A DNA stretch of 64,000 bases from JBHEBG01 sp046557915 (lineage in GTDB: Bacteria > Bacteroidota > Bacteroidia > Flavobacteriales > Flavobacteriaceae): assembly GCF_046557915.1 (NCBI RefSeq), contig NZ_JBHEBG010000006.1:1-64000 (forward strand). Reading direction: 5' to 3'. Of this stretch, positions 45,653 to 55,367 are shown piece by piece. Position 1 is the first letter of the stretch. Every line of letters starts with the position of its first letter. Both the position numbers and the translations under genes were made by a program. The notes under the pieces are model-generated. The model was not told the origin of the DNA, ran no database searches, and worked only from the letters and a program-made list of their open reading frames with translations.

Positions 45653-46819
45653 TTATACTTTAACTACAATAAACTCTGACCTTCTGTTCTTTCTATGTTT
45701 TTCTTCGGAACAATAAACCCCATCTTTGCATTCATTGGTCAGTTTTTCCTCGCCAAAAGCCTCCCCTTGCAGTTTATCTTCTGTAATCCCTTTTGTAAAC
45801 AAATAATCCATCGTTTGTTTTACGCGTCTTTCGGAGAGCCAAACATTATATTTGTCGGTACCCCTAGCATCGGTGTGCGAAGTTACTTTTATGATAAGGG
45901 TCGGGTTCTCTTGCATAATGGCATACAGTTGATCTAGTAATCCTTTATATTCTTTGCTTAAATAAGAAGAATTTAAATCAAAATATACATAACCCAAGGC
46001 CTTTACCTGGTTTTCAATGTCTTGTATTCTTTTTTGGGCTGCCAAGCGTGCTTGCTCCTCTGCTTCTTTTCTCTCTTTTTCCCTAGCAAGTTGTTCTGCC
46101 AGTGCTTTAGCCTCTTCTTCTGCCTTTTTTGCCAGTGCGGTGGAATCTGCCACGCGTTGATTTTCCTTTTCCAAGGCTTCTATGAGCGCTAATTTTTCCT
46201 GCCCTTTCTTGGTCAGGCCTTTTTCTGTTTCAAATTGATAGACCACCCCGGCTGCATGCTGTATGTGGTTTGTAACGTCATTTCCAAAGGCCCATTTACC
46301 GCTAGAGTTAAAATCCAATCCCCATCGATCTGAAAACCAAGTTCTGAATCCAACAACGGCATTGTAGGTGCCACGTCCAATATCATTGGCATCGGTATAT
46401 CCCAAGCCGGCACCTATATATGGATCAAACCACCCTGTTTCGCCAATAATCTTGTTCAAATCATAGCTTAATCTGGCATCTAACCCAAAATAATCTTTAT
46501 CCTCCATGTTTATGGCGTTATCCACAATATTACCTTCTTTATATCGGTTATACGTGGCAATGGCCTCTAACCCTATTCCACTCTTAAAATACCTGCCAAT
46601 ACTTAACCTAGAGGGAAACGGTACTGCGTTCCATTGATCCTTAATTGTTGTAAAATCGTTGAAAGCATCACCGGAATCGTCCACAGCATTAAAACCAAGC
46701 CCTACGATCCAGGAACGCTTTATTATACTATCTTTTGCTGTTAACTGTAAATCTTGTGATGAAAGTTGATTTACCATCAAAACGATCAATACGTGCAATG
46801 TAATTTTGTAGAATTTCAT
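45653..46819 (-). CDS. OmpA-family outer-membrane protein
   Basis: This 388-aa protein has a signal peptide (1-21, ending LSSQ), an N-terminal eight-stranded beta-barrel-like domain (about 30-195), a charged coiled-coil segment rich in Glu, Ala, Lys and Arg (about 205-270), and a C-terminal OmpA peptidoglycan-binding domain. That domain contains VYFDLNSSYLSKEYKGLLDQ, TSHTDARGTDKYNVWLSERR and the NRRSEF end. It links outer membrane and cell wall. Downstream lies the cus operon after 232 bp. Confidence 0.93.
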   Translation of the reverse strand: MKFYKITLHVLIVLMVNQLSSQDLQLTAKDSIIKRSWIVGLGFNAVDDSGDAFNDFTTIKDQWNAVPFPSRLSIGRYFKSGIGLEAIATYNRYKEGNIVDNAINMEDKDYFGLDARLSYDLNKIIGETGWFDPYIGAGLGYTDANDIGRGTYNAVVGFRTWFSDRWGLDFNSSGKWAFGNDVTNHIQHAAGVVYQFETEKGLTKKGQEKLALIEALEKENQRVADSTALAKKAEEEAKALAEQLAREKERKEAEEQARLAAQKRIQDIENQVKALGYVYFDLNSSYLSKEYKGLLDQLYAIMQENPTLIIKVTSHTDARGTDKYNVWLSERRVKQTMDYLFTKGITEDKLQGEAFGEEKLTNECKDGVYCSEEKHRKNRRSEFIVVKV

Positions 46820-46849
46820 AACGAACTAAAATTTGGGATTTACCTAGGG

Positions 46850-46857
46850 CAAAGTTA
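46850..46857 (-). promoter_or_regulatory. Candidate -7 box of the ompA-like gene
   Basis: On the minus strand, 46857-46850 reads TAACTTTG, a full match to TAnnTTTG, ending 31 bp before the OmpA-like start codon. A TTTG (46884-46881) lies 23 bp upstream, slightly beyond usual spacing. Confidence 0.48.
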
Positions 46858-46939
46858 TCGCCAAACTAGAGCTTCATGAACAAAGTACTATTAAGTGTAG
46901 TAAAATCCGACAGATGGTACAAAAAGGGGAAACTTTGGC

Positions 46940-47410
46940 CTACTCCGAAACCTTGTGGTTCGTTAAACTGATCTGTTTTTCGGTCAATGGTATTTTATAT
47001 ATACAGAAAGGACTTGTAACCATAGCCTTAGTGGGGGTTTTAAGGTTCTTAAGGGGTTTTACACCTAAAATCAATTCCCCATCTGTTTCCGTATCAATGA
47101 AGAGGCTCGGAAGCATATTTTCAGAGGTCTCCCCATTACAGAATATAACTACAAGTTCTTTATTAAAATCGATGTATGGAGGTACTATGCCAGGCTTGCG
47201 TGTCCTATTTATCTTTGAATAAAACCCCTTTAATGTTTTTTGATCTTTTACCACCATAAAAGCTGCTTCCGTTATTCCGGCATAGCCGTCTTGTAATAGC
47301 AATTCCAAGTTATCGGCAGATTCCTTACCAGTTTTTACGGCAGCACTGTTCTGTTGGCTTTTACAGGCCGTCGCCAACAACGCTATGCAAAGTAAAAGTT
47401 GTTTCATCAC
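46940..47410 (-). CDS. Small lipoprotein, PrcB-C-domain-like
   Basis: This 156-aa lipoprotein has the signal ending LLATAC, with lipid Cys16. The mature part resembles the PrcB C-terminal domain: a helical start (EAAFMVVKDQKTLKGFYSKI), a central strand DFNKELVVIFCNGE and a late strand PFCIYKIPLT. The family's function is unclear. It follows bshA after 3 bp and is the last gene of the long minus-strand operon. Domain assignment is tentative. Confidence 0.62.
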   Translation of the reverse strand: MMKQLLLCIALLATACKSQQNSAAVKTGKESADNLELLLQDGYAGITEAAFMVVKDQKTLKGFYSKINRTRKPGIVPPYIDFNKELVVIFCNGETSENMLPSLFIDTETDGELILGVKPLKNLKTPTKAMVTSPFCIYKIPLTEKQISLTNHKVSE

Positions 47411-47413
47411 TTT

Positions 47414-48556
47414 CTAATAAGAGTTTTTGTAGCGAGCCCTGTATGCCTTCTCATAGACGGCCTCATAAAGTGGCAGTACATTCAATATATCGAATTCCAA
47501 TGCCACTTCTGCGGCATTCTCTTTAAATTCTTCCAAAACACTGTCATTCCTAAGAATTTTCAAGGCATTCTTGGCCATTTCATCAATGTTACCAATATCG
47601 CTTAAAAAACCGGTAATTCCATGGCGATTTACCTCTGGTATCCCCCCTGTATTACTAGAAATAACAGCTACTTTATTGATCATGGCTTCTAAAGCCGCCA
47701 ACCCAAAACTTTCAGATTCCGAAGGCAACAAGAACAAATCGGAAAAACACAATATCCTATCTATTTCATTACTATTGCCCAAAAATACTACACGATCCGC
47801 TATGCCCAACTGTTCGCTCAACAATTCGGCCTTTTCCTTTTCTGGCCCTTCCCCTACCATAATCAATTTTGCCGGGATCTCTTGCTGAATTCTATAAAAA
47901 ATCTGGATAACATCAGGGATACGTTTTACCTTTCTAAAATTACTTATGTGAGTAACGATTCGTTCCTCATCCGTGGCCATCAGGGAGCGCTGGCAGTCAG
48001 TAAAACTAGTACTATACTTGGTCTTATCTATGAAGTTTGGTATAACCTCAATTTCTTTACGAATATCGAAAAGCTCTAGGGTATTCTTTTTAAGATTGTC
48101 GGAAACCGATGTAACTACATCAGAACTATTTATACTAAAGGTTACCGCGGGCTTATACACCGGGTGGTTTCCTACCAAAGTAATGTCGGTACCGTGCAAG
48201 GTGGTAATCATCGGAATATAAATACCTTCTTGTTCCAATATTTTTTTTGCCATAAACCCGGCATAAGCGTGCGGAATGGCATAATGCACATGTAAAAGTT
48301 CTATTCCGAACAGTTTTATGGTATCTACCAATTTACTAGACAATGCCAACTCGTAAGGTTGGTAGTGAAATAAGGGATATTCGGGAACATGTACTTCATG
48401 GAAGTGTATCCTATTGCTCAACAACTCTAAACGAACCGGCTGTTTATAGGTTACAAAATGTACTTCATGGCCCCTATTGGCCAAGGCTATTCCAAGTTCC
48501 GTGGCAACTACACCGCTACCTCCAAAGGTAGGATAACATACAATGGCTATTTTCAT
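47414..48556 (-). CDS. bshA: BshA, GlcNAc-malate synthase of bacillithiol synthesis
   Basis: This 380-aa GT4 enzyme joins GlcNAc to L-malate, the first step to bacillithiol. The N-terminus MKIAIVCYPTFGGSGVVATELG, LHVHYAIPHA, TTLHGTDITLVG and SNFRKVKR are BshA hallmarks, and SESESFGLAALEAM carries the E-x7-E. The other bsh genes are not in the window. It starts 17 bp after the GH3 fusion gene. Confidence 0.94.
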   Translation of the reverse strand: MKIAIVCYPTFGGSGVVATELGIALANRGHEVHFVTYKQPVRLELLSNRIHFHEVHVPEYPLFHYQPYELALSSKLVDTIKLFGIELLHVHYAIPHAYAGFMAKKILEQEGIYIPMITTLHGTDITLVGNHPVYKPAVTFSINSSDVVTSVSDNLKKNTLELFDIRKEIEVIPNFIDKTKYSTSFTDCQRSLMATDEERIVTHISNFRKVKRIPDVIQIFYRIQQEIPAKLIMVGEGPEKEKAELLSEQLGIADRVVFLGNSNEIDRILCFSDLFLLPSESESFGLAALEAMINKVAVISSNTGGIPEVNRHGITGFLSDIGNIDEMAKNALKILRNDSVLEEFKENAAEVALEFDILNVLPLYEAVYEKAYRARYKNSY

Positions 48557-48573
48557 TATTACAAAGCTACCAA

Positions 48574-51486
48574 TTAATTTATAATGGCATCGTAAATAGC
48601 TTGTTGAATGCGGGTTCTTAACCCAGATTTAACTAAAAGTGTATTGGATGCTGAGGGATATGTTCTGTTGGATAGAAATACGTAAACCAACTCTTCATCG
48701 GGATCTGCCCAGGTGTAGGTACCGGTAAAACCACTATGTCCAAAGCTCTGTCGGGATACACATCCACAGGTTGGCCCTTTGTCCTTTATTTGGGGTTTAT
48801 CAAACCCAACCCCTCTTCTAACGTTCTTATCACAGAAATAACAGGTATTGAATTTTTTAATAGTTCTGGCATCCAAGAACCGTTCGCCGCCATAATATCC
48901 TCCTTGCAAGTACATTTGCATAATCTTGCCAACGTCATTGGCCGTGCTGAACAAACCAGCATGACCGCCGATACCTCCCTGCATTGCCGCTCCCATATCA
49001 TGCACATAACCCTGAACGGTTTGGTACCTATAATAGTTATCCACTTCCGACGGAACTATATTGTTCTTAGGAAACTTTTCTAAGGGATTATAGCTGGTTC
49101 TGCTGGCCCCTATACGTTTGTACAGAAAATCATCGGCAAGCCGATCTAAACGGGTTTTATAAGTATCCTCTATATATTTTTTAAGCACATAATAAGCAAT
49201 ATCGCTATAACGATACCGATTGGATTTTAGGTCTTGTCTACCAATTCTATTATAAATGGAATCTTGAAAGGCGTTTGTGAGGTATAATTTGTCCGTTACC
49301 CGAATAGAAAATCCATCCGAAGGCGAATCCCTATAAAACTCGCTCGATGGCCTCCTCTTTTTATCTAAAGTATCCAAATAAAAGGCTATCCATGCCGGGA
49401 GTCTGCCGTAATGAGACAGGGCTTTGAGTACGGTAACATTTTTTAACTCGGATTCTGCATAGGCGGGCATTAGCTCCTTGAAAGTTGTGTTCAGGGCTAT
49501 TTTATCTTCTTCCTCCATTTTCATTATCATGGGCAAAGTGGCCAATATTTTGGTAAGTGAAGCCAAATCATAGATATGATCTGTCCGTATTTCTTCCTTG
49601 GCATCATAGGTAGGTTTGCCAAAACCTTTGTTATAAATGACCTTGCCTTTACGCGCAACAAGTACTTGCGCTCCGGGGTACATCAAAGAATCGAGCCCGT
49701 TCTTTACAAGTTCATCTACCCTTGCCAGTTTTGAACTACTTATACCCACCTGTTCTGGGAAACTATACCCCAAACGGGATAGGGATTTTAATGTAACACT
49801 TGTGTTTATCGGAAGTACCGTATTGGCAGTCACTGGCAATATTCCATTGGCCCCAACTGCTCCAAATAATACCTGCGCCGCCTTTTCCTGCGCCAACTTA
49901 CTATTTTGATAAGCCACCAGCAAGCCATCTATTCCTGTAAAGGAAACCACGTCTAACAGGGCGTACGGTTTTGCAAAAACAGTGAGAATAACATTTGAGG
50001 TTCTAGCACGCGCAATTTCTTGTAACCAGAACAGTTCGTTCTTCGAAAATTTATAGGATTTCCAAGGACTTTCATTGCTTTTATGATGGCCAATTATGAC
50101 CAAGTTAAACTTGGACAAGTTGCGTTTTAGGGTAACAATATCTTTACCTTTTACTTCCGTTACCGAGGCATATTTTTTTAACATGGTTAAAAAATGGTCC
50201 CCATCGGCATCGCCAAACTTTACGTAGGCGATTTTTTTATTTTCCAATTTTTTTATCGGCATTAACGAAAAATCATTTTTTGGGACGGTAATTGCATTTT
50301 CTATTGCCCTTTCATAGATCAGATCGTTCTCCAAACTATTGAGATCTTCGTACAACCCTTCGGTTTCGATGTCCTTGTATTGATGCAGTCCTGCTTTGTA
50401 CTTGGCCTTAAGAATCTTTTTTACCGAATGTGCCAACCGTTCCTCGCTAAGTACTCCGCTTGCATATGCTACTGCAAGTTTGTTTTTTGCCCGCTCCACA
50501 TCCAAGGGCATTAGCAGCATGTCGTTACCCGCAAGTAGGGCGGCCAACTCTACCTCGCCGGCGTCTGCATAATTGGACACACCTTTCATATTTAAGGCAT
50601 CTGTAAATACTAGCCCTTTAAATCCTAATTTTTTCTGTAAAAGATCCGATATAATATTTTCTGATAAGGAAGAAGGGTAACCCTCTCGCTCTTCCAGGCT
50701 AGGCACATTTAAATGTGCTACCATTACACTGCTTAAACCTTCCGCTATTAAGCCTTTGTAAGGATACAACTCAATACTGTCCAAACGTTCCATCGACAGA
50801 TCTAGCAGAGGTAGGGCCTTATGGGAATCCACTGCAGTATCCCCGTGTCCTGGAAAGTGTTTTCCACAAGAAAGCACGCCCGCACGCTCCATACCATGCA
50901 TAAAGGCAATCCCTTTTCTTGTTACGTTCTCTCTATCTTCACCAAAAGAACGATTTCCAATAATGGGATTTCTTGGGTCGATGTTAATATCGATATCGGG
51001 TGCAAAGTTTATATGTACTCCCATACGCTTGGCATGTTTCCCTATTTGATGCCCTACACTTTCTACAATGGTATCATAGGGAATAGCACCCAGGGTCATA
51101 TTCCAAGGAAAGGCGTAGGTAGAATCCAATCGCATGGCAAGTCCCCATTCGGCATCCATACCAATAAGCAAGGGTATTTTGGATGCTGCTTGATAGTCAT
51201 TGGTAAGTTTGGCTTGTTTTAATGGGCCACCTTTGGAAAAGATTACACCTCCAATTTTGTGATCTTGGATTAATTTTTTGATTTTATCGGTACTACTGCT
51301 TCCCTGTTCGGAAGCTACGCTTACCATAAAAAGTTGTCCTAGCTTTTCTTCCAGGGACATGGATTTAAAAATTGTATCTACCCATTCTTGCTGTGCCAAG
51401 CTATCTTGTGTCATCAAAGGGTCTGCCTGACCCCTGACAAAAAATAAGCTTAGAAAAAATAGGCTAAAAAGTAGCTTTAATCTCAT
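48574..51486 (-). CDS. GH3 glycosidase fused to a serine beta-lactamase-type domain
   Basis: This 970-aa secreted protein has a signal peptide 1-20. The NagZ-type GH3 domain has KHFPGHGDT (209-217, general acid/base loop) and nucleophile Asp296 (FTDALNM). A GH3 C-terminal domain follows to about 560. The last part (about 580-960) is a class C beta-lactamase/serine-peptidase fold with Ser643-x-x-Lys646 (SLTK), YSD at 760-762 and a late HSG. A periplasmic beta-N-acetylglucosaminidase combined with a D,D-peptidase or esterase activity on muropeptides is the likely role. The fusion is established in Bacteroidetes. It lies within the long minus-strand operon next to bshA. Confidence 0.92.
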   Translation of the reverse strand: MRLKLLFSLFFLSLFFVRGQADPLMTQDSLAQQEWVDTIFKSMSLEEKLGQLFMVSVASEQGSSSTDKIKKLIQDHKIGGVIFSKGGPLKQAKLTNDYQAASKIPLLIGMDAEWGLAMRLDSTYAFPWNMTLGAIPYDTIVESVGHQIGKHAKRMGVHINFAPDIDINIDPRNPIIGNRSFGEDRENVTRKGIAFMHGMERAGVLSCGKHFPGHGDTAVDSHKALPLLDLSMERLDSIELYPYKGLIAEGLSSVMVAHLNVPSLEEREGYPSSLSENIISDLLQKKLGFKGLVFTDALNMKGVSNYADAGEVELAALLAGNDMLLMPLDVERAKNKLAVAYASGVLSEERLAHSVKKILKAKYKAGLHQYKDIETEGLYEDLNSLENDLIYERAIENAITVPKNDFSLMPIKKLENKKIAYVKFGDADGDHFLTMLKKYASVTEVKGKDIVTLKRNLSKFNLVIIGHHKSNESPWKSYKFSKNELFWLQEIARARTSNVILTVFAKPYALLDVVSFTGIDGLLVAYQNSKLAQEKAAQVLFGAVGANGILPVTANTVLPINTSVTLKSLSRLGYSFPEQVGISSSKLARVDELVKNGLDSLMYPGAQVLVARKGKVIYNKGFGKPTYDAKEEIRTDHIYDLASLTKILATLPMIMKMEEEDKIALNTTFKELMPAYAESELKNVTVLKALSHYGRLPAWIAFYLDTLDKKRRPSSEFYRDSPSDGFSIRVTDKLYLTNAFQDSIYNRIGRQDLKSNRYRYSDIAYYVLKKYIEDTYKTRLDRLADDFLYKRIGASRTSYNPLEKFPKNNIVPSEVDNYYRYQTVQGYVHDMGAAMQGGIGGHAGLFSTANDVGKIMQMYLQGGYYGGERFLDARTIKKFNTCYFCDKNVRRGVGFDKPQIKDKGPTCGCVSRQSFGHSGFTGTYTWADPDEELVYVFLSNRTYPSASNTLLVKSGLRTRIQQAIYDAIIN

Positions 51487-51579
51487 AAATAAAAATTACT
51501 ATGATAGTAACTTAAAACAAAAACTATTATTGCATTTCAACGACTTTACTAATGATAATAAGGGTATACCGCGCTGCTG

Positions 51580-52062
51580 CTACATAAAACGGGCATGCCA
51601 ACTTTCTTCGGCAGGTACTTCCCAATGGTGAAGGTATTCATGTTTATTGGTCACCAAATTATTGAACACTATGGTATTTCTGGAAACCGCTTTTTGTCTT
51701 GCCATCTTTTTAAAATCGGTCAACCCCTTGTAGGCTATATAGTCGCCTTGCTTATAGGAAACATTCATTTTATCCAATAAATCTACCTTGTACTTCTTTT
51801 CCAAAGACTGTATAAAATGTACAGAAGCATCTATGGAGCATCCGGAAGCACCTGTAATAGTGTTGTCTAGAGCCAATATTATAAAGCGTTTGTACCTTAT
51901 TTCATAACCTGCTTCCAAATGGCTCCCATGGGCCGTCCAATCCTGGATAAAGGTGTCCAATGCCTCTCTTATCTCCCCTAATTCCTTTTCATCAAAACTT
52001 CTACTCGCTTGGTATATCCATACTCTAGAAGTATCCGGTAATTTTTCAAATGCTGTTAACAT
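51580..52062 (-). CDS. Conserved flavobacterial protein of unknown function
   Basis: This 160-aa soluble protein has no signal peptide. Distinctive text includes RVWIYQASRSFDEKE, IILALDNTITGASGCSIDAS and FNNLVTNKHEYLHHWEVP. Homologues are often labelled ABC transporter ATPase, but no Walker A, Walker B or signature motif is present, so that name is not supported. It sits between the Hdr-like Fe-S genes and the GH3 fusion. Confidence 0.72.
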   Translation of the reverse strand: MLTAFEKLPDTSRVWIYQASRSFDEKELGEIREALDTFIQDWTAHGSHLEAGYEIRYKRFIILALDNTITGASGCSIDASVHFIQSLEKKYKVDLLDKMNVSYKQGDYIAYKGLTDFKKMARQKAVSRNTIVFNNLVTNKHEYLHHWEVPAEESWHARFM

Positions 52063-52206
52063 ATTTACTTTTTAATACTGATTGTTTTATTAGTTTAGTA
52101 ACCACCCTGCAATAGCCATGCCTTTTCTAATGGTTCAATATATTTTTGTCTACAGGAACGTACCCGTTTTAGTACGATTAGCAATAAAGTTTTGGATGCT
52201 ATTACC

Positions 52207-52998
52207 TTAAAGGTCTTCGGCCTGCGCAATAAGCTCGGCAATATCCATAACGGCAATGGAATTCTCCCTTTCCTTGTTCTTAACCCCATCGGTCATCATG
52301 GTATTGCAGAAAGGACAAGCGGCAGCGATAATTTCTGGTTGTGTCTCCAGTGCTTGCTCTGTGCGTTCTACATTAATATCCTTCTCCCCTTTTTCGGGTT
52401 CTTTGAACATTTGCGCACCACCAGCACCACAGCATAGTCCTTTTTTACGACAATTCTTCATCTCCGTAAGCTCTGCATCCAGCTTTTTAATTAGATCGCG
52501 GGGTGCTTCGTAGATATTGTTGGCCCTTCCCAAATAGCAAGGATCGTGATACGTAATACGTTTTCCTTTAAAATGATTTCCCTCCAAGCCAATTTTGCCT
52601 TCTTCCACCAATTGTTTTAGGAATGTTGTATGATGCACTACCTCATAGTTACCACCCAGACCTGGATACTCATTTTTAATGGTATTGAAACAGTGTGGGC
52701 AAGACGTAACTATTTTTTTAACCTCATAGGCGTTCATTACCTCAATGTTGGTAACCGCCTGCATTTGGAACAAAAATTCATTTCCAGATCGTTTTGCCGG
52801 GTCTCCCGTACAACTTTCCTCAGTACCAAGAACCGCAAAGCTTACCTGTGCTTTATTCAAAATTTTTACAAATGCTTTGGTAATTTTTTTTGCCCTATCA
52901 TCAAAACTTCCTGCACAACCCACCCAGAATAATACCTCCGGTTGCTGACCGGCCGCAAAAAGTTCGGCCATGGTAGGTACTTTAATCTCACTGCCCAT
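52207..52998 (-). CDS. CCG-domain Fe-S protein, HdrB-like
   Basis: This 263-aa cytoplasmic protein has two cysteine-rich CCG-type domains. The first shows WVGCAGSFDDR, EESCTGDPAKR and TSCPHCFNTI; the second shows YHDPCYLGR, GLCCGAGGAQMF and CPFCNTMM. This is the pattern of heterodisulfide reductase subunit B and related lactate or glycolate oxidoreductase subunits. Starting 21 bp after the membrane Fe-S partner, it probably forms a quinone-linked electron-transfer complex with it; the substrate is unknown. Confidence 0.88.
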   Translation of the reverse strand: MGSEIKVPTMAELFAAGQQPEVLFWVGCAGSFDDRAKKITKAFVKILNKAQVSFAVLGTEESCTGDPAKRSGNEFLFQMQAVTNIEVMNAYEVKKIVTSCPHCFNTIKNEYPGLGGNYEVVHHTTFLKQLVEEGKIGLEGNHFKGKRITYHDPCYLGRANNIYEAPRDLIKKLDAELTEMKNCRKKGLCCGAGGAQMFKEPEKGEKDINVERTEQALETQPEIIAAACPFCNTMMTDGVKNKERENSIAVMDIAELIAQAEDL

Positions 52999-53019
52999 AT
53001 GTGTCCTTGCTTTTCATTA

Positions 53020-54342
53020 TTATTCGTTTGCCCAATTAAGCCTATCCATCTGATTAAAAGGCCAAGGTGCTCCATTATTTTCTATATTCCCCATCATATT
53101 ATTCAAATCCATGGGCGCAGCGGACTGCTCCATTACCAAATACTGCCTCATATCCATGATTATGGATAAGGGGTCTATGCTTACCGGGCAGGCTTCCGTA
53201 CATGCATTACAAGACGTACAGGCCCATAGCTCTTCATGACTGATATAATCTCCCAAAAGTTGCTTTCCATCTGCAACAAATTCTCCTTTATTGGCCTCCA
53301 TGTTTTTGCCAACTTCCTCTAGCCTATCGCGGGTGTCCATCATTATTTTTCTCGGCGATAATTTCTTACCGGTAATATTGGCCGGACATTCGCTGGTGCA
53401 TCTACCACATTCGGTACATGTATAGGCGTTAAGTAATTGTATCCTGGTCAAATCCATTACGTCCGAAGCCCCAAATTTTTCAGGTACCGGCGCATCTTCG
53501 GCTGGTGCGGCAAAAGGATCTGCAGAAGGGTCCATCATTAAGCGTACCTCTTTGGTAACCGCCTCCAGATTTTCTAACTGACCTTTTGGTTTTAGTTTTC
53601 CATAATAAGTATTCGGGAATGCCAATAAAATATGGAGGTGTTTAGAATAATAAAGGTAATTGAGGAAGAAGAGTATTCCCACAATATGCAACCACCAGGC
53701 AATCCGTTCCAAAACAATCAAAGAAGCAGTAGACATATCGCCTAACATACCAGATATAAACTGACTTACAGGGAACATTCCTGCTTGGGTATAATGTTCC
53801 GCACCCATTTGTTGCAATTGATAATCTGCCCCGTTCATGGTAAGAAACAAGAGCATTAGCACCAATTCTATATACAGGATAAGGTTACCATCTTGCTTTG
53901 GCCAACCTTTCATCTCTGGCTTTATAAAACGTTTTAACCGGATAATATTCCTTCGTAACCAAAATAGGACCACGGCAACAATCACAAGAAGCGCCAAAAT
54001 TTCAAAAGCACCTATCAGCAAGTCATAAGCCATTCCTAAAGGGGCAAAAATGCGGTGGGTACCAAAAATACCATCAATGATGATTTCCAACACTTCAATA
54101 TTAATGATGATAAACCCTACATACACTAAAATATGGAGTATCCCCGCTACCGGTCTAACAACCATTTTGGATTGCCCAATGGCTATCCTAGCCATGTTTT
54201 TTAACCGTTCCGATTTGTTATCGGTTATACTTATTGATTTTCCCACTTTTATATTTCGGGAAAGCCTTCGTACATTTTTTACAAAAAAAGCTATACCGGC
54301 AAGCAGTATTATGGTAAATAAGATGTTGGGGAGGTAATCCAT
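53020..54342 (-). CDS. Membrane Fe-S oxidoreductase, HdrCE-like
   Basis: This 440-aa protein has an N-terminal membrane domain of five to six helices (about 1-270), then a ferredoxin-like domain with two 4Fe-4S motifs, CTECGRCTSECP and CTSCNACTEACP. It fuses a cytochrome-b-like membrane part and an HdrC-like Fe-S part; together with the following CCG protein it makes a compact Hdr-type complex, probably with menaquinone. Its start codon directly follows the MCE gene's stop (no gap). Confidence 0.88.
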   Translation of the reverse strand: MDYLPNILFTIILLAGIAFFVKNVRRLSRNIKVGKSISITDNKSERLKNMARIAIGQSKMVVRPVAGILHILVYVGFIIINIEVLEIIIDGIFGTHRIFAPLGMAYDLLIGAFEILALLVIVAVVLFWLRRNIIRLKRFIKPEMKGWPKQDGNLILYIELVLMLLFLTMNGADYQLQQMGAEHYTQAGMFPVSQFISGMLGDMSTASLIVLERIAWWLHIVGILFFLNYLYYSKHLHILLAFPNTYYGKLKPKGQLENLEAVTKEVRLMMDPSADPFAAPAEDAPVPEKFGASDVMDLTRIQLLNAYTCTECGRCTSECPANITGKKLSPRKIMMDTRDRLEEVGKNMEANKGEFVADGKQLLGDYISHEELWACTSCNACTEACPVSIDPLSIIMDMRQYLVMEQSAAPMDLNNMMGNIENNGAPWPFNQMDRLNWANE

Positions 54343-55311
54343 CTATTGTTTTTCTAATTGCTGCGCAGGATCATTTTCGGGTACCACATATTCTTTCTGC
54401 TTTTTGCCAAATACCGATACGTTAACATAACGCTTTGGGTTTAAGCGAAAGTCCTGAAGCAGCAGGTCTAACTCCTTGGAAGCATTGGCAAGGTTAACAT
54501 ACAACTCTTCATTATGCATCAGCTTCCCTAGGGAACCTTCCCCTTTTTCAATCTTGGCTAGAAGAATATCCAAATTGCCTACCGTAGACTCCAAACTACG
54601 CATGGTCTTTGCCAACCCTGCGCCTGCCAAAGAATCCGATAGTTTTGAAAAGTTATTGGTAATGTGGTTTATGTTTGTAATGGAACTATCTAGTTGGGAC
54701 TTATTATTGGCCAATAATTCGTTAAGGGTATTGGCACTACCCTGAAAACTTTGTACCAACGTATTGAGCCCGCCAATACTCTCCCGTAGATCTCTTTTGG
54801 TTTTATCGTCTAATATTTCATTAAAATTTATTAATAAGGAATCAGCATGGCCCACGGCCCCCTCTATCTTTAATTGTAAAGGTGCCAAATTCTGTTGTAC
54901 CAGTTCCGTAAGGCCTGGTTTTGTTTCTGTTGGCAAGGTATCCCCAGACTTGGCCAAGGCTGCACCATCAAAAACCGGTTTAATCTGAATCCCCTTGCCT
55001 CCAATGATTCCGGTGTCATAGAGTTCTGCCTTACTGTTTTTGGAAAACTCAAAACTATTATCAACTGAAAAGGTAACCAGTAAATTACCCTCCCTATCCT
55101 TAAATCTAATATGCTGCACCTTGCCCACTCCAAAACCATTTATAGATACCTGTGTTCCAGGTTGCAGGCCTCCCACATGGTCATATACCGCGTAGAAAAC
55201 TTTACTGTCATCAAAAAGTGGGGTAGATTTTAAATAGCTAAAGCCTAAGATAAACAATAGGATCCCGCTTATAACGATAATCCCAGTCTTAATTTCCCTG
55301 GATAGTTTCAA
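54343..55311 (-). CDS. MlaD/MCE-family lipid transport protein
   Basis: This 322-aa protein has one N-terminal membrane anchor (about 9-27), a single MCE domain (about 37-115; GLQPGTQVSINGFGVGKVQHI, TGIIGGKGIQI) and a long helical C-terminal tail. It is a periplasmic lipid-shuttling component. The permease and ATPase partners are not adjacent. It begins 56 bp after the amidase gene. Confidence 0.9.
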   Translation of the reverse strand: MKLSREIKTGIIVISGILLFILGFSYLKSTPLFDDSKVFYAVYDHVGGLQPGTQVSINGFGVGKVQHIRFKDREGNLLVTFSVDNSFEFSKNSKAELYDTGIIGGKGIQIKPVFDGAALAKSGDTLPTETKPGLTELVQQNLAPLQLKIEGAVGHADSLLINFNEILDDKTKRDLRESIGGLNTLVQSFQGSANTLNELLANNKSQLDSSITNINHITNNFSKLSDSLAGAGLAKTMRSLESTVGNLDILLAKIEKGEGSLGKLMHNEELYVNLANASKELDLLLQDFRLNPKRYVNVSVFGKKQKEYVVPENDPAQQLEKQ

Positions 55312-55367
55312 AAGGATCTTTTTTCTGTTCTAAACAAAATTAGAAATAATTTTTAGAAGAGTGACTA

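Noticed and set aside
52095..52289. Minus-strand frame of 64 codons between the CCG protein and the 160-aa protein
   Set aside because: Two thirds overlap the end of the CCG protein gene in another frame; the remainder is basic and not recognisable.
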